Assembly (NCBI RefSeq): GCF_014490745.1
Contig: NZ_LZEU01000001.1
Location: forward strand, 2,011,501 to 2,075,500
From: Pseudomonas alcaligenes
GTDB lineage: Bacteria; Pseudomonadota; Gammaproteobacteria; Pseudomonadales; Pseudomonadaceae
DNA: 64,000 bases
Direction: 5' to 3'
Position 1 is the first letter of the stretch, and every line of letters begins with the position of its first letter. The position numbers and the translations under genes are program-made. Positions 47,003 through 55,770 of this stretch are shown here, one piece after another. Under the pieces are notes generated by a model. The model worked only from the letters and a program-made list of their open reading frames with translations, was not told where the DNA came from and did not search any database.

Positions 47003-49267
47003 ATGAGCTTCGACGCCGATGAAGAAATCCTCCAGGACTTCCTGGTAGAGGCCGGCGAAATTCTTGAGTTGCTGTCCGAGCAATTGGTCGAGCTGGAAAG
47101 CCGGCCAAATGACATGGATCTGCTCAATGCCATTTTCCGTGGTTTCCATACGGTCAAGGGTGGCGCGGGCTTCCTCCAGTTGAACGAACTGGTCGAGTGC
47201 TGCCACATCGCGGAAAACGTGTTCGACATCCTGCGCAAGGGCGAACGGCGGGTGACCGCCGAGCTGATGGACGTGGTGCTGCAGGCGCTCGACTCGGTCA
47301 ACGAGATGTTCAGCCAGGTGCGCGAGCGTACCGAAGTCACGCCTGCCACTCCTGAGCTGCTTGAGGCGCTGTCGCGCCTGGCCGAGCCGGAGAGCGCCGA
47401 CGAGGCAGTTGCTGCAGCCGAACCGGAAGTCGAGGAAGAGGTCGAGGCTGAAGTCGAATCGCAAGCCGTTGCCGGCAGCGATATCACCGACAGCGAGTTC
47501 GAACAACTGCTGGATGCCATCGACGAGCCGGCCGCCGACGCCGGCGCCGCGCCAGCTGCTGCAGCGGGCGATGAAATCACCGACGACGAATTCGAGGCGC
47601 TGCTCGACCAGCTGCACGGCAAGGGCAAGTTTGCCGAAGCGGCTGCCGCTCCTGCTGCGCCGGCTCCGGCCCCGGCGGCCAAGCCTGCTGCTGTTGCGGC
47701 CGGCGGTGATGAGATCACCGATGACGAGTTCGAGGCGCTGCTCGACCAGTTGCACGGCAAAGGCAAGTTTGCCGAGCCGATGGCCGAGGCTCCTGCCGCT
47801 GCTCCTGTGGCGGCCGCTGCTTCGGCTGCCGGTGCGGGTGACAACATCACCGACGACGAATTCGAAGCGCTGCTCGACCAGTTGCATGGCAAGGGCAAGT
47901 TCACCGAAGAGGCCATTCAGCCGGCAGCCGCTGCCGCAGTGAAGGCCGCTCCGGCGCCGACCCCGGCGGCCAAGCCTGCCGCCAAACCGGCAGCTAAGCC
48001 GGCAGCCAAGCCTGTGCTCAAGGCCGAGCCGGCCAAGGCTGCAGCTCCAGCCCCGGCTCCGGCGCCCGCTGCCGACAAGGCCGCGCCCGCCGCCAGCGAG
48101 GCGGAAACCACCGTACGGGTGGATACCGCGCGCCTGGACGAGATCATGAACATGGTCGGCGAGCTGGTACTGGTACGTAACCGCCTGGTGCGCCTGGGCC
48201 TGAACAGCGGCGACGAGGCCATGTCCAAGGCCGTCTCCAACCTCGACGTGGTCACGGCTGACCTGCAAACGTCGGTGATGAAGACCCGCATGCAGCCGAT
48301 CAAAAAGGTCTTCGGCCGCTTCCCGCGCCTGGTTCGCGACCTGGCGCGTCAGCTGAAGAAAGAGATCAACCTGGAGCTGGTCGGCGAAGAGACCGACCTC
48401 GACAAGAACCTGGTCGAGGCCCTGGCCGATCCGCTGGTGCACTTGGTGCGCAACGCGGTCGACCACGGTATCGAAATGCCGGAAGAGCGCGAGGCCTCGG
48501 GCAAGGCGCGTGGCGGCCGGGTAGTGCTGTCCGCCGAGCAGGAAGGCGACCATATCCTGCTGTCGATCTCCGACGATGGCAAAGGCATGGATCCGGAAAT
48601 CCTCCGTTCCAAGGCAGTGGAAAAAGGCCTGCTGGACAAGGATGCGGCCGATCGCCTGAGCGAGACCGAGTGCTACAACCTGATCTTCGCTCCCGGCTTC
48701 TCGACCAAGACCGAGATTTCCGACGTGTCCGGTCGTGGTGTCGGCATGGACGTGGTGAAGACCAAGATCTCCCAGCTCAACGGCATCATCAACGTGCACT
48801 CGGCCAAGGGCCAGGGCTCGAAGATCATCATCAAGGTGCCGCTGACCCTGGCGATCATGCCGACCCTGATGGTGATGCTGGGCAACCAGGCCTTTGCCTT
48901 CCCGCTGGTCAATGTCAACGAGATCTTCCATCTCGACCTGTCGCGCACCAACGTGGTGGACGGCCAGGAAGTGGTGATCGTGCGCGACAAGGCGCTGCCG
49001 CTGTTCTACCTCAAGCGCTGGCTGGTGCGTGGCGCCGCCTACGAGGAGCAGCGTGAAGGCCATGTGGTGATCCTCACCGTCGGCAGCCAGCGCATCGGCT
49101 TCGTGGTCGACCAGCTGGTGGGCCAGGAAGAGGTGGTGATCAAGCCGCTGGGCAAGATGCTGCAGGGTACGCCTGGTATGTCCGGCGCTACCATTACCGG
49201 TGACGGGCGCATTGCCCTGATCCTCGATGTGCCGAGCATGCTCAAGCGCTACGCACGTCGTGTCTGA
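47003..49267 (+). CDS. cheA: Chemotaxis histidine kinase CheA
   Basis: Protein of 754 residues. P1 Hpt domain with His49 in FRGFHTVKGGAGFL. Instead of a compact folded P2, a long Ala/Pro-rich linker (about 130-370) carries one divergent and three near-identical copies of ITDDEFEALLDQLHGKGKF, then PAAKPAAKPAAKPAAK. P3 dimerisation (from about 370), P4 ATPase with LVHLVRNAVDHGIEMP, SDDGKGMD and GRGVGMDVVKTK; P5 CheW-like domain at the end. The linker motifs may correspond to the LID region that in Vibrio binds ParP; a parC-parP pair is encoded downstream. Confidence 0.97.
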   Translation: MSFDADEEILQDFLVEAGEILELLSEQLVELESRPNDMDLLNAIFRGFHTVKGGAGFLQLNELVECCHIAENVFDILRKGERRVTAELMDVVLQALDSVNEMFSQVRERTEVTPATPELLEALSRLAEPESADEAVAAAEPEVEEEVEAEVESQAVAGSDITDSEFEQLLDAIDEPAADAGAAPAAAAGDEITDDEFEALLDQLHGKGKFAEAAAAPAAPAPAPAAKPAAVAAGGDEITDDEFEALLDQLHGKGKFAEPMAEAPAAAPVAAAASAAGAGDNITDDEFEALLDQLHGKGKFTEEAIQPAAAAAVKAAPAPTPAAKPAAKPAAKPAAKPVLKAEPAKAAAPAPAPAPAADKAAPAASEAETTVRVDTARLDEIMNMVGELVLVRNRLVRLGLNSGDEAMSKAVSNLDVVTADLQTSVMKTRMQPIKKVFGRFPRLVRDLARQLKKEINLELVGEETDLDKNLVEALADPLVHLVRNAVDHGIEMPEEREASGKARGGRVVLSAEQEGDHILLSISDDGKGMDPEILRSKAVEKGLLDKDAADRLSETECYNLIFAPGFSTKTEISDVSGRGVGMDVVKTKISQLNGIINVHSAKGQGSKIIIKVPLTLAIMPTLMVMLGNQAFAFPLVNVNEIFHLDLSRTNVVDGQEVVIVRDKALPLFYLKRWLVRGAAYEEQREGHVVILTVGSQRIGFVVDQLVGQEEVVIKPLGKMLQGTPGMSGATITGDGRIALILDVPSMLKRYARRV
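47480..47902 (+). repeat. Four-copy linker motif repeat within cheA
   Basis: Copies encode residues 160-174 (divergent, DITDSEFEQLLDAID), 191-210, 237-256 and 281-300 (ITDDEFEALLDQLHGKGKF). DNA copies at 47573-47632, 47711-47770 and 47843-47902 are nearly identical; spacers of 24-26 codons are Ala/Pro-rich and not conserved. Pattern suggests selected short binding motifs on a flexible tether. Confidence 0.9.
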
Positions 49268-49309
49268 TTGATTGCAGGCTGGGCGTCGTCCAGCCGCTCA
49301 GGAGTGTTT

Positions 49310-50437
49310 ATGGCTGTCAAAGTCCTGGTGGTGGATGATTCCGGCTTCTTCCGCCGCCGGGTCTCGGAGATACTTTCCGCCGACCCGAATATCCAGGTGG
49401 TTGGCACGGCCACCAATGGTCGTGAGGCGATCGATCAGGCGCTGGCACTGAAGCCGGATGTGATCACCATGGACTACGAGATGCCGATGATGGACGGCAT
49501 CACGGCAGTACGGAACATCATGCAGCGCTGTCCGACCCCGGTGCTGATGTTCTCCTCGCTGACCCATGAGGGCGCCCGTGTCACCCTCGACGCGCTGGAT
49601 GCCGGTGCGGTCGATTTCCTGCCGAAGAACTTCGAAGACATCTCGCGCAACCCGGAGAAGGTCAAGGCGCTGCTGTGCGAGAAAGTCCACTCGATTGCGC
49701 GCAGTAATCGACGCTACAGCGGTTACACCCCGTCTTCTGCCTCGGCCCCTGCGACCAGCACTAGCAGTGCAGCGCCGGCGGCGCGTCCGACCGCGCCAAG
49801 CGCGGCACCGGTGCGCCCGGCGCCTGCTCATGCTGCCCCGGCGCCGGCCGCTGGCGGTGCGGCCCCAAAGCGTAAATCCTACAAGCTGGTGGCGATCGGT
49901 ACCTCCACCGGTGGCCCGGTGGCCCTGCAGCGGGTGCTGACCCAACTGCCGGCCAATTTCCCGGCTCCCATCGTGCTGATCCAGCACATGCCGGCGGCCT
50001 TCACCAAGGCGTTCGCCGAGCGTCTGGACAAGCTGTGCCGGATTTCCGTCAAGGAGGCCGAGGATGGCGACCTGTTGCGCCCCGGCCTGGCGCTGCTGGC
50101 CCCTGGTGGCAAGCAGATGATGGTCGACCCGCGTGGCGTGGTGAAGATCCTGCCCGGAGACGAGCGCCTGAACTACAAGCCCTGCGTCGATATCACCTTC
50201 GGCTCGGCGGCCAAGTCGTTCAATGACAAGGTGCTGGCGGTGGTGCTGACCGGCATGGGGGCCGACGGCCGCGAGGGCGCGCGCCTGCTCAAGCAGGGGG
50301 GCAGCCAGGTGTGGGCTCAGGATGAGGCCAGCTGCGTGATCTATGGCATGCCGATGGCTATCGTGAAGGCCAATCTGGCGGATGCCGTGTATGGACTGGA
50401 TGACATCGGCAGGCATCTGGCCGAGGCCTGTCTCTGA
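49310..50437 (+). CDS. cheB: Chemotaxis methylesterase CheB
   Basis: Protein of 375 residues from ATG 49310 (AGGAG upstream). Receiver domain with Asp55 in [13 protein letters not shown]; an Ala/Pro/Ser-rich linker (about 140-190); C-terminal methylesterase with catalytic Ser in [11 protein letters not shown], His in IQHMPAAFT and Asp in [10 protein letters not shown]. Removes methyl groups from chemoreceptors. No cheR is present in this window. Its stop shares a base with the motC start. Confidence 0.96.
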   Translation: MAVKVLVVDDSGFFRRRVSEILSADPNIQVVGTATNGREAIDQALALKPDVITMDYEMPMMDGITAVRNIMQRCPTPVLMFSSLTHEGARVTLDALDAGAVDFLPKNFEDISRNPEKVKALLCEKVHSIARSNRRYSGYTPSSASAPATSTSSAAPAARPTAPSAAPVRPAPAHAAPAPAAGGAAPKRKSYKLVAIGTSTGGPVALQRVLTQLPANFPAPIVLIQHMPAAFTKAFAERLDKLCRISVKEAEDGDLLRPGLALLAPGGKQMMVDPRGVVKILPGDERLNYKPCVDITFGSAAKSFNDKVLAVVLTGMGADGREGARLLKQGGSQVWAQDEASCVIYGMPMAIVKANLADAVYGLDDIGRHLAEACL

Positions 50438-51177
50438 TGGATGTACTCAGCCTCATCGGGATCATTCTGGCGTTTGTCGCCATCCTCGGCGGCAACTACC
50501 TGGAAGGTGGTCATGCCGGGGCGCTGATCAACGGGCCGGCGGCCCTGATCGTGATCGGCGGTACCCTCGGTGCGGCATTCCTGCAGGCGCCAGTGAGCGT
50601 GTTCAAGCGCTCGTTGAACATCCTGCGCTGGATCGTTTTCCCGCCGCGGGTAGATCTGCCTGGCGGCATCAATCGCGTGGTTGGCTGGAGCATGGTGGCG
50701 CGCAAGGAGGGCCTGCTGGGCCTGGAGCCGGTGGCCGACAGCGAGTCCGATCCCTATGCCCGCAAAGGCCTGCAGCTGCTGGTCGATGGCGCTGAACCGG
50801 AGGCCATTCGCAGTATCCTCGAGGTGGATCTGTACACCCAGGAGGGGCGCGATATCCAGGCCGCCAAGGTGTTCGAGAGCATGGGCGGCTACGCGCCAAC
50901 CATCGGCATCATCGGTGCTGTAATGGGCCTGATCCACGTCATGGGCAACCTGGCCGACCCCAGCAAGCTTGGCGCCGGCATTGCCGTGGCGTTTGTCGCC
51001 ACCATCTACGGCGTGGCCTTCGCCAACCTGCTGCTGCTGCCGGTAGGCAACAAGCTCAAGGCCATTGCCGTGCGCCAGTCGCGTTACCGTGAAATGCTCC
51101 TCGAAGGCATCCTGTCCATTGCCGAGGGCGAGAACCCGCGCTCCATCGAACTGAAGCTGCAAGGCTTCATGGACTGA
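50437..51177 (+). CDS. motC: Flagellar motor stator protein MotC
   Basis: MotA-family protein of 246 residues with four membrane helices (N-terminal LIGIILAFVAILGGNYLEGG; YAPTIGIIGAVMGLIHVMG; IAVAFVATIYGVAFANLLLL) and a cytoplasmic loop with charged residues for FliG contact. MotCD is the second stator pair of Pseudomonas, important for swarming. It is placed in the che cluster, unlike motAB. Confidence 0.95.
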   Translation: MDVLSLIGIILAFVAILGGNYLEGGHAGALINGPAALIVIGGTLGAAFLQAPVSVFKRSLNILRWIVFPPRVDLPGGINRVVGWSMVARKEGLLGLEPVADSESDPYARKGLQLLVDGAEPEAIRSILEVDLYTQEGRDIQAAKVFESMGGYAPTIGIIGAVMGLIHVMGNLADPSKLGAGIAVAFVATIYGVAFANLLLLPVGNKLKAIAVRQSRYREMLLEGILSIAEGENPRSIELKLQGFMD

Positions 51178-51190
51178 CGGGGTAGGGGAT

Positions 51191-52078
51191 ATGGCCCGGC
51201 GGCGGCATCACGAAGAGCATGAGAATCACGAGCGCTGGCTGGTTTCCTACGCGGATTTCATCACCCTGCTGTTTGCCTTTTTCGTGGTGATGTACTCCAT
51301 CTCCTCGATCAACGAAGGCAAGTACAAGGTGCTTTCGGAAAGCCTGGTGGGCGTGTTCAGCGAGCCGGAGCGCTCGACCAAGCCGATTGCCGTCGGTGAC
51401 GAACGCCCGCATACCACCGAGCCCGACCGCTCGATGGTCGAAGACAATCCCAACAGCACCACGGCGATCGACAGCCCGGGCGCCGACCCGCTGCAGGAAA
51501 TCGCCAGCAGTGTGCAGGAAGCCTTTGGCGACCTGATCAATTCCAACCAGTTGACTGTGCGTGGTAACGAGCTGTGGATCGAGATCGAGCTGAATTCCAG
51601 CCTGCTGTTCCCCAGTGGCGATGCAGTACCCAACGACATGGCCTTTACCCTGGTGGAGAAGGTCGCGAAGATTCTCGCGCCTTACCAGAATCCGGTGCAT
51701 ATCGAGGGTTTCACCGATAACCAGCCGATCAGCAGCGCGCAGTTCCCCAGTAACTGGGAGCTGTCTACGGCGCGGGCTGCCAGTATCGTGCGGATGCTCG
51801 CCGCCGATGGCGTCGACCCTGCGCGCATGGCGGCAGTGGGCTACGGCGAATTCCAGCCGGTGGCGGACAACGCCACCGCCGAAGGGCGGGCGCGCAATCG
51901 CCGGGTGGTGCTGGTGATCTCGCGTAATCTCGATGTCAGGCGCAGTATCAGTGGTGTAGGAAGTGGCAAGGCGCAGCCGGATGCTGCATTGCAGAGGGCT
52001 GGCACGCAATCTGCACCGGTGTCCCCGGTCACGGGTTCTGTCCCGGGTTCCGTCAATAATTCGACGCCTGCGCCATGA
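51191..52078 (+). CDS. motD: Flagellar motor stator protein MotD
   Basis: MotB-family protein of 295 residues. Short basic N-terminus, one membrane helix with the proton-carrying Asp in WLVSYADFITLLFAFFVVMY, then a plug/linker and a C-terminal OmpA-like peptidoglycan-binding domain (VHIEGFTDNQPISS; ELSTARAASIVRML; GYGEFQPVADN). A Pro/Ser/Thr-rich tail ends the protein. Partner of MotC, 13 nt upstream. Confidence 0.95.
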   Translation: MARRRHHEEHENHERWLVSYADFITLLFAFFVVMYSISSINEGKYKVLSESLVGVFSEPERSTKPIAVGDERPHTTEPDRSMVEDNPNSTTAIDSPGADPLQEIASSVQEAFGDLINSNQLTVRGNELWIEIELNSSLLFPSGDAVPNDMAFTLVEKVAKILAPYQNPVHIEGFTDNQPISSAQFPSNWELSTARAASIVRMLAADGVDPARMAAVGYGEFQPVADNATAEGRARNRRVVLVISRNLDVRRSISGVGSGKAQPDAALQRAGTQSAPVSPVTGSVPGSVNNSTPAP

Positions 52079-52130
52079 GGCGCCTATCAGTTCTCGGCAA
52101 GGCTGCCGCCATGTCGGGAGGACGATGACG

Positions 52131-52919
52131 ATGAAAGTCTGGGCAGTAGCCAATCAAAAAGGTGGGGTCGGCAAAACCACCACATCCATCGCACTGGCCG
52201 GCCTGCTGGCCGATGCCGGCAAGCGGGTGGTGGTGGTCGATCTCGACCCGCACGGTTCGATGAGCAGCTATTTCGGGCACGACCCGGATACGCTGGAACA
52301 CAGCAATTTCGACCTGTTCCTGCACCAGGGCAATGTCCCGCGGGGGTTGCCGGCCAGCCTGTTGCTGCCGACCAGCCACGAGCTCATTTCCCTGCTGCCG
52401 TCCAGCACCGCGCTGGCTACCCTCGAGCGCCAGTCGCCGGGGCAGAGTGGTCTGGGCCTGGTAATAGCCAAGAGCCTGGCGCAGCTGTGGGACAAGTTCG
52501 ACCACGCAATCATCGACAGCCCGCCCTTGCTCGGCGTACTGATGGTCAACGCCCTGGCGGCCAGCCAGCAGCTGGTGATCCCGGTGCAGACCGAGTTTCT
52601 CGCGGTCAAGGGGCTGGAGCGCATGGTCAACACCCTGGCCATGATTAACCGCTCGCGCAAGCAGGCGCTGCCCTACACCATAGTGCCGACCCTGTTCGAC
52701 CGGCGTACCCAGGCCTCGCTGGGCACCCTGCGGGTGTTGCGCAATGCCTATCCCGAGCATCTGTGGCAGGCCTACATCCCGGTGGATACGCGCCTGCGCG
52801 ATGCCAGCCGGGCCGGGCAGACACCCTCGCAGTTCGACAGCAACAGCCGGGGTGTGATTGCCTACCGCGCGCTGCTCAAGCATTTGCTGGCCGCACAGCC
52901 GGCCAGCCAGGTAGCCTGA
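52131..52919 (+). CDS. parC: ParA-family chemotaxis-array partitioning ATPase (ParC)
   Basis: Protein of 262 residues with deviant Walker A ANQKGGVGKTTTSIALAGLL, VVVVDLDPHGSMSSYF and IIDSPPLLGVLMVNAL. In Vibrio and Pseudomonas the ParA-like ATPase encoded between cheB/mot and cheW anchors and partitions chemotaxis arrays at the pole. I prefer ATG 52131, 8 nt after GGGAGG, over ATG 52125. No parB or parS is nearby, so it is not a chromosome-partition gene. Confidence 0.9.
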   Translation: MKVWAVANQKGGVGKTTTSIALAGLLADAGKRVVVVDLDPHGSMSSYFGHDPDTLEHSNFDLFLHQGNVPRGLPASLLLPTSHELISLLPSSTALATLERQSPGQSGLGLVIAKSLAQLWDKFDHAIIDSPPLLGVLMVNALAASQQLVIPVQTEFLAVKGLERMVNTLAMINRSRKQALPYTIVPTLFDRRTQASLGTLRVLRNAYPEHLWQAYIPVDTRLRDASRAGQTPSQFDSNSRGVIAYRALLKHLLAAQPASQVA

Positions 52920-53006
52920 AATGCCGCGCTATGCTGAACAGACAGGTTCAAGACATCCATTGGCGCTGCCGATAGGTTGTACAGCCCCTTTTTCTGGATT
53001 GCCGTC

Positions 53007-53921
53007 ATGAGTCGCTCTGCCTCCACCGCCACCCGCTCCCAGCTGGCCTTGCAGTCCTACCTGGACGCCTTGCTGCAGGAAGCGGCTGCCGAGCTGGAGC
53101 AGAGCACTGCACTGGAAACGGTTGAGCTGGAGCAGAGTGTCGAGCTCGACGAGTTCGAGGCGGCGGTGCTCGAAGAGCAGGTGCGCGACTCGCGCCGCGA
53201 AGTGCCGCAGGTAGCCCCGCTCAGTGTGCGTGAGCGCCCGCTGGCGCTGGCCGAGGCCAAGCCGCTGGTGCTGCCGACCATCGAACTGAACATTCCGGAG
53301 GTGCGTGAAGAGCCGCGCCCGCTGGTGCCGGTCGAGGTGCAGGTCGAGGTGCCGGTGGCGCCCCCGGTGGTCGAGGCGCTGGTCGAGCTGCAGCCGGCGC
53401 TGAAAAAAGAGCCGGTGCGGGTCGGTGCCGACGGGCGTCCGGACTGGGCGCAGGAATCCTTCGAGTGCCTGCTGTTCGACGTGGCGGGGCTGACGTTGGC
53501 CGTGCCTCTGGTGTGCCTGGGCTCGATCTATCCGCTGGCCGGCACCGAGCTGACGCCGCTGTTCGGTCAGCCGGACTGGTTCCTTGGCATCCTGCCGTGC
53601 CAGGCCGGCAACCTGAAAGTACTGGATACCGCGCGCTGGGTCATGCCGGAGCGTTACCGCGAGGACTTCCGCGAAGGCCTGCAGTACGTGATTTCGGTCG
53701 AAGGCTACGAGTGGGGGCTGGCGGTGCATCAGGTCAGCCGCTCGATCCGCCTGCAGCCGGACGAGATCAAGTGGCGCAGCCAGCGCAGCCAGCGGCCGTG
53801 GCTGGCCGGTACGGTGATCGAGCACATGTGCGCGCTGCTGGATGTCTCGGCCCTGGCCGAACTGATCGCCAGCGGTGCCACGCGCAATGCTAAGCCGGCC
53901 AAGCCGGCCAGGGCGCACTGA
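53007..53921 (+). CDS. parP: CheW-domain polar array protein (ParP)
   Basis: Protein of 304 residues. The N-terminal half is a Glu/Pro/Val-rich low-complexity region (for example VPVEVQVEVPVAPPVVEALV), and the C-terminal half (about 150-300) is a CheW-like domain (FECLLFDVAGLTLAVPLVCL; YEWGLAVHQVSRSIRLQPDE). This build and position match ParP, which links ParC, CheA and receptors. The ribosome site for ATG 53007 is weak and an upstream TTG (52977) remains possible. Confidence 0.85.
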   Translation: MSRSASTATRSQLALQSYLDALLQEAAAELEQSTALETVELEQSVELDEFEAAVLEEQVRDSRREVPQVAPLSVRERPLALAEAKPLVLPTIELNIPEVREEPRPLVPVEVQVEVPVAPPVVEALVELQPALKKEPVRVGADGRPDWAQESFECLLFDVAGLTLAVPLVCLGSIYPLAGTELTPLFGQPDWFLGILPCQAGNLKVLDTARWVMPERYREDFREGLQYVISVEGYEWGLAVHQVSRSIRLQPDEIKWRSQRSQRPWLAGTVIEHMCALLDVSALAELIASGATRNAKPAKPARAH

Positions 53922-54016
53922 ATTCAACGGGCTGCGCCCTGTGCGGGGCTCTATAGTAATGACAGCGGGGTACACCCGCGTATGCCGCCTAAGCGGTTCT
54001 TGACGAGGCTAGGGAC

Positions 54017-54496
54017 ATGAAGAAAACGTCTGCGCAAGGTTCCGAAGATCCCATTCTGCAGTGGGTGACCTTCCGCCTGGATAACGAGACCTACGGCATC
54101 AATGTGATGCAGGTGCAGGAAGTGCTGCGCTACACCGAGATCGCTCCGGTGCCGGGCGCTCCGGCCTATGTGCTCGGGATCATCAACCTGCGCGGCAACG
54201 TGGTGACGGTGATCGACACCCGCCAGCGCTTCGGTCTGGATTCGGCACCGGTCACCGACAACACCCGCATCGTGATCATCGAGGCGGACAAGCAGGTGGT
54301 CGGCATCCTCGTCGACAGCGTGGCGGAAGTGGTCTACCTGCGCCAATCCGAGGTGGAGACCGCGCCGAACGTCGGCAACGAGGAATCGGCCAAGTTCATC
54401 CAGGGCGTGTGCAACAAGAACGGTGAGCTGCTGATCCTGGTCGAGCTGGACAAGATGATGACCGAGGAAGAGTGGTCCGAGCTGGAGAGCATCTGA
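54017..54496 (+). CDS. cheW: Chemotaxis coupling protein CheW
   Basis: Protein of 159 residues, entirely a CheW domain: VTFRLDNETYGINVMQVQEV, APVPGAPAYVLGIINLRGNV and VTVIDTRQRFGL. Couples receptors to CheA. Preceded by a 95-nt gap in which I see only small hairpins (for example CCGCCTAAGCGG). Confidence 0.97.
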   Translation: MKKTSAQGSEDPILQWVTFRLDNETYGINVMQVQEVLRYTEIAPVPGAPAYVLGIINLRGNVVTVIDTRQRFGLDSAPVTDNTRIVIIEADKQVVGILVDSVAEVVYLRQSEVETAPNVGNEESAKFIQGVCNKNGELLILVELDKMMTEEEWSELESI

Positions 54497-54499
54497 CCC

Positions 54500-54904
54500 A
54501 TGTTGGAGATCGCGGTGGCCGTGCTCGGCCTGTTCTGTCTGCTGCTGGCGGGCACCTGCTTCTGGCTGCAGACCAATCTGCGCCAGCAGGCGCAGCTGCA
54601 GGCCGAGCGTGACGCCTTCCGCGATCAGCGTTTCAAGGAGCTGAGTCGGCGCCTCGACACCTACCTCACCGGCAGCATTCGCATGGGTGAGGAGCTGCAC
54701 GAGCTGCGCAAGGTGGTCGCGCCGCTGCCGGACAAGCTCAACCAGATGGAGCAGCGCGATCCTTCCAGCCTGTCCTTCACCCAGGCCGCGCGCCTGGTCG
54801 GCATGGGCGCCAGTGTCGACGACCTGACCCAGTCCTGCGGGCTGAGCACGGCCGAGGCCGAACTGATCAGCAAGCTGCACAAGGCGCAGAAGCAGCGTTC
54901 CTGA
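54500..54904 (+). CDS. DUF2802 family protein
   Basis: Protein of 134 residues. One N-terminal membrane helix (VAVLGLFCLLLAGTCFWL) is followed by a coiled coil (about 25-85) and a small C-terminal domain (SFTQAARLVGMGASVDDLTQ; CGLSTAEAELISKL) that resembles a helix-turn-helix. Position 3 nt after cheW is conserved in pseudomonads, which implies a motility or chemotaxis link; function unknown to me. Confidence 0.85.
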   Translation: MLEIAVAVLGLFCLLLAGTCFWLQTNLRQQAQLQAERDAFRDQRFKELSRRLDTYLTGSIRMGEELHELRKVVAPLPDKLNQMEQRDPSSLSFTQAARLVGMGASVDDLTQSCGLSTAEAELISKLHKAQKQRS

Positions 54905-55025
54905 GCTGCCCGCTTACTTCTCCTGGCTCTTAGCCTGCCATCGGGCCGTGTGAACGGTTCCAAGCTCCAGTCCTGTACCTGCCTAAGCTGAAATTGTGTC
55001 GTCGTGACTTCTGCGGAGGTCTGCC

Positions 55026-55463
55026 ATGCGCATCAGTTTGTTGTTGCTCTGTGTGTTCCTGCTGCCGGTACATGCTGCCGAGGCGCCTCTGGAGGTCAGT
55101 GGGGCGACCACGGTGAATGTGCTGCAAGCCCGCCAGCTGTATGAACTGGGCGCAGTGTTCATCGACGTGCGACCAATGCGCGAGTGGAGCTGGGGCCATG
55201 TGCACGGCGCCCTGCATCTGGAGCTGGATTCGCGCTTCGCCGATCTGGCCGAAAGCCAATGGCCGCGCGGTGTGCCGCTAGTGATCTACAGCGACAGCGA
55301 GCTCGGCCCGCACAGCGCCGAGGCGGTGCGCCGCGCCGTCGGCTGGGGCTATCGGCAGGTGTATTTCTTCCGCTCCGGCTACTTCGCCTGGCAGTTGCTG
55401 GACTTCCCGCTAGGGCGGGGCGCCGAAGGCGAGTTGCTGGCCTTTACTCCGGCGGGGCGTTGA
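55026..55463 (+). CDS. Periplasmic rhodanese-like protein lacking the active-site cysteine
   Basis: Protein of 145 residues with an N-terminal signal peptide (ISLLLLCVFLLPVHAAEAP) and one rhodanese domain (VFIDVRPMREWSWGHVHGAL). The loop that normally begins with the catalytic Cys reads VIYSDSELGPHSAEAV, and the mature protein has no Cys at all, so sulfur transfer is not expected. A binding or scaffold role is inference. A GGAGG site is 6 nt before ATG. Its 3' end overlaps the convergent flhX-like gene by 20 nt. Confidence 0.85.
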   Translation: MRISLLLLCVFLLPVHAAEAPLEVSGATTVNVLQARQLYELGAVFIDVRPMREWSWGHVHGALHLELDSRFADLAESQWPRGVPLVIYSDSELGPHSAEAVRRAVGWGYRQVYFFRSGYFAWQLLDFPLGRGAEGELLAFTPAGR

Positions 55464-55770
55464 GCAGTGGCAGAGGCGGGGTAACGTCGCGCTCCTGATC
55501 GAAACCTTCCGGGCACTTGCCCTTGAGGTACCAGGCGAAGGCGATGATCTCGGCGATGCAGCGGTACAGTGCCTCGGGAATCGCATCGCCCAGCTCCAGG
55601 CGGGCCAGCAGGCGCACCAGCTCGGCATTCTCGTAGATCGGCACTTCATGCTCGCGGGCGATCGCCAGGATGGCCTCGGCCAGTTCGTCGTCGCCCTTGG
55701 CAGTGAGGCTGGGGGCGCTGGCGCCGTCGTAGGACAGCGCAATGGCCTGGCGGGGGGCTTTGGACTTCAT
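55444..55770 (-). CDS. Stand-alone FlhB C-terminal-domain protein (FlhX-like)
   Basis: Protein of 108 residues on the minus strand. AIALSYDGASAPSLTAKGDD, EHEVPIYENAELVRLL and IAEIIAFAWYLKGK align with the part of FlhB that lies after its NPTH cleavage site (AVALKYDPKTGQAPLLLAKG in the flhB of this window). The membrane helices and NPTH itself are absent. Its start overlaps the stop of the FliK-like gene by 4 nt (ATGA), so the two are co-translated. In other bacteria such FlhX proteins can partly replace the FlhB C-terminal fragment. Confidence 0.88.
   Translation of the reverse strand: MKSKAPRQAIALSYDGASAPSLTAKGDDELAEAILAIAREHEVPIYENAELVRLLARLELGDAIPEALYRCIAEIIAFAWYLKGKCPEGFDQERDVTPPLPLLNAPPE

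Noticed and set aside
52131..52919. Chromosome partition gene parA
   Set aside because: The protein is ParA-like, but no parB, parS or replication gene is nearby and the context is chemotaxis, fitting ParC.
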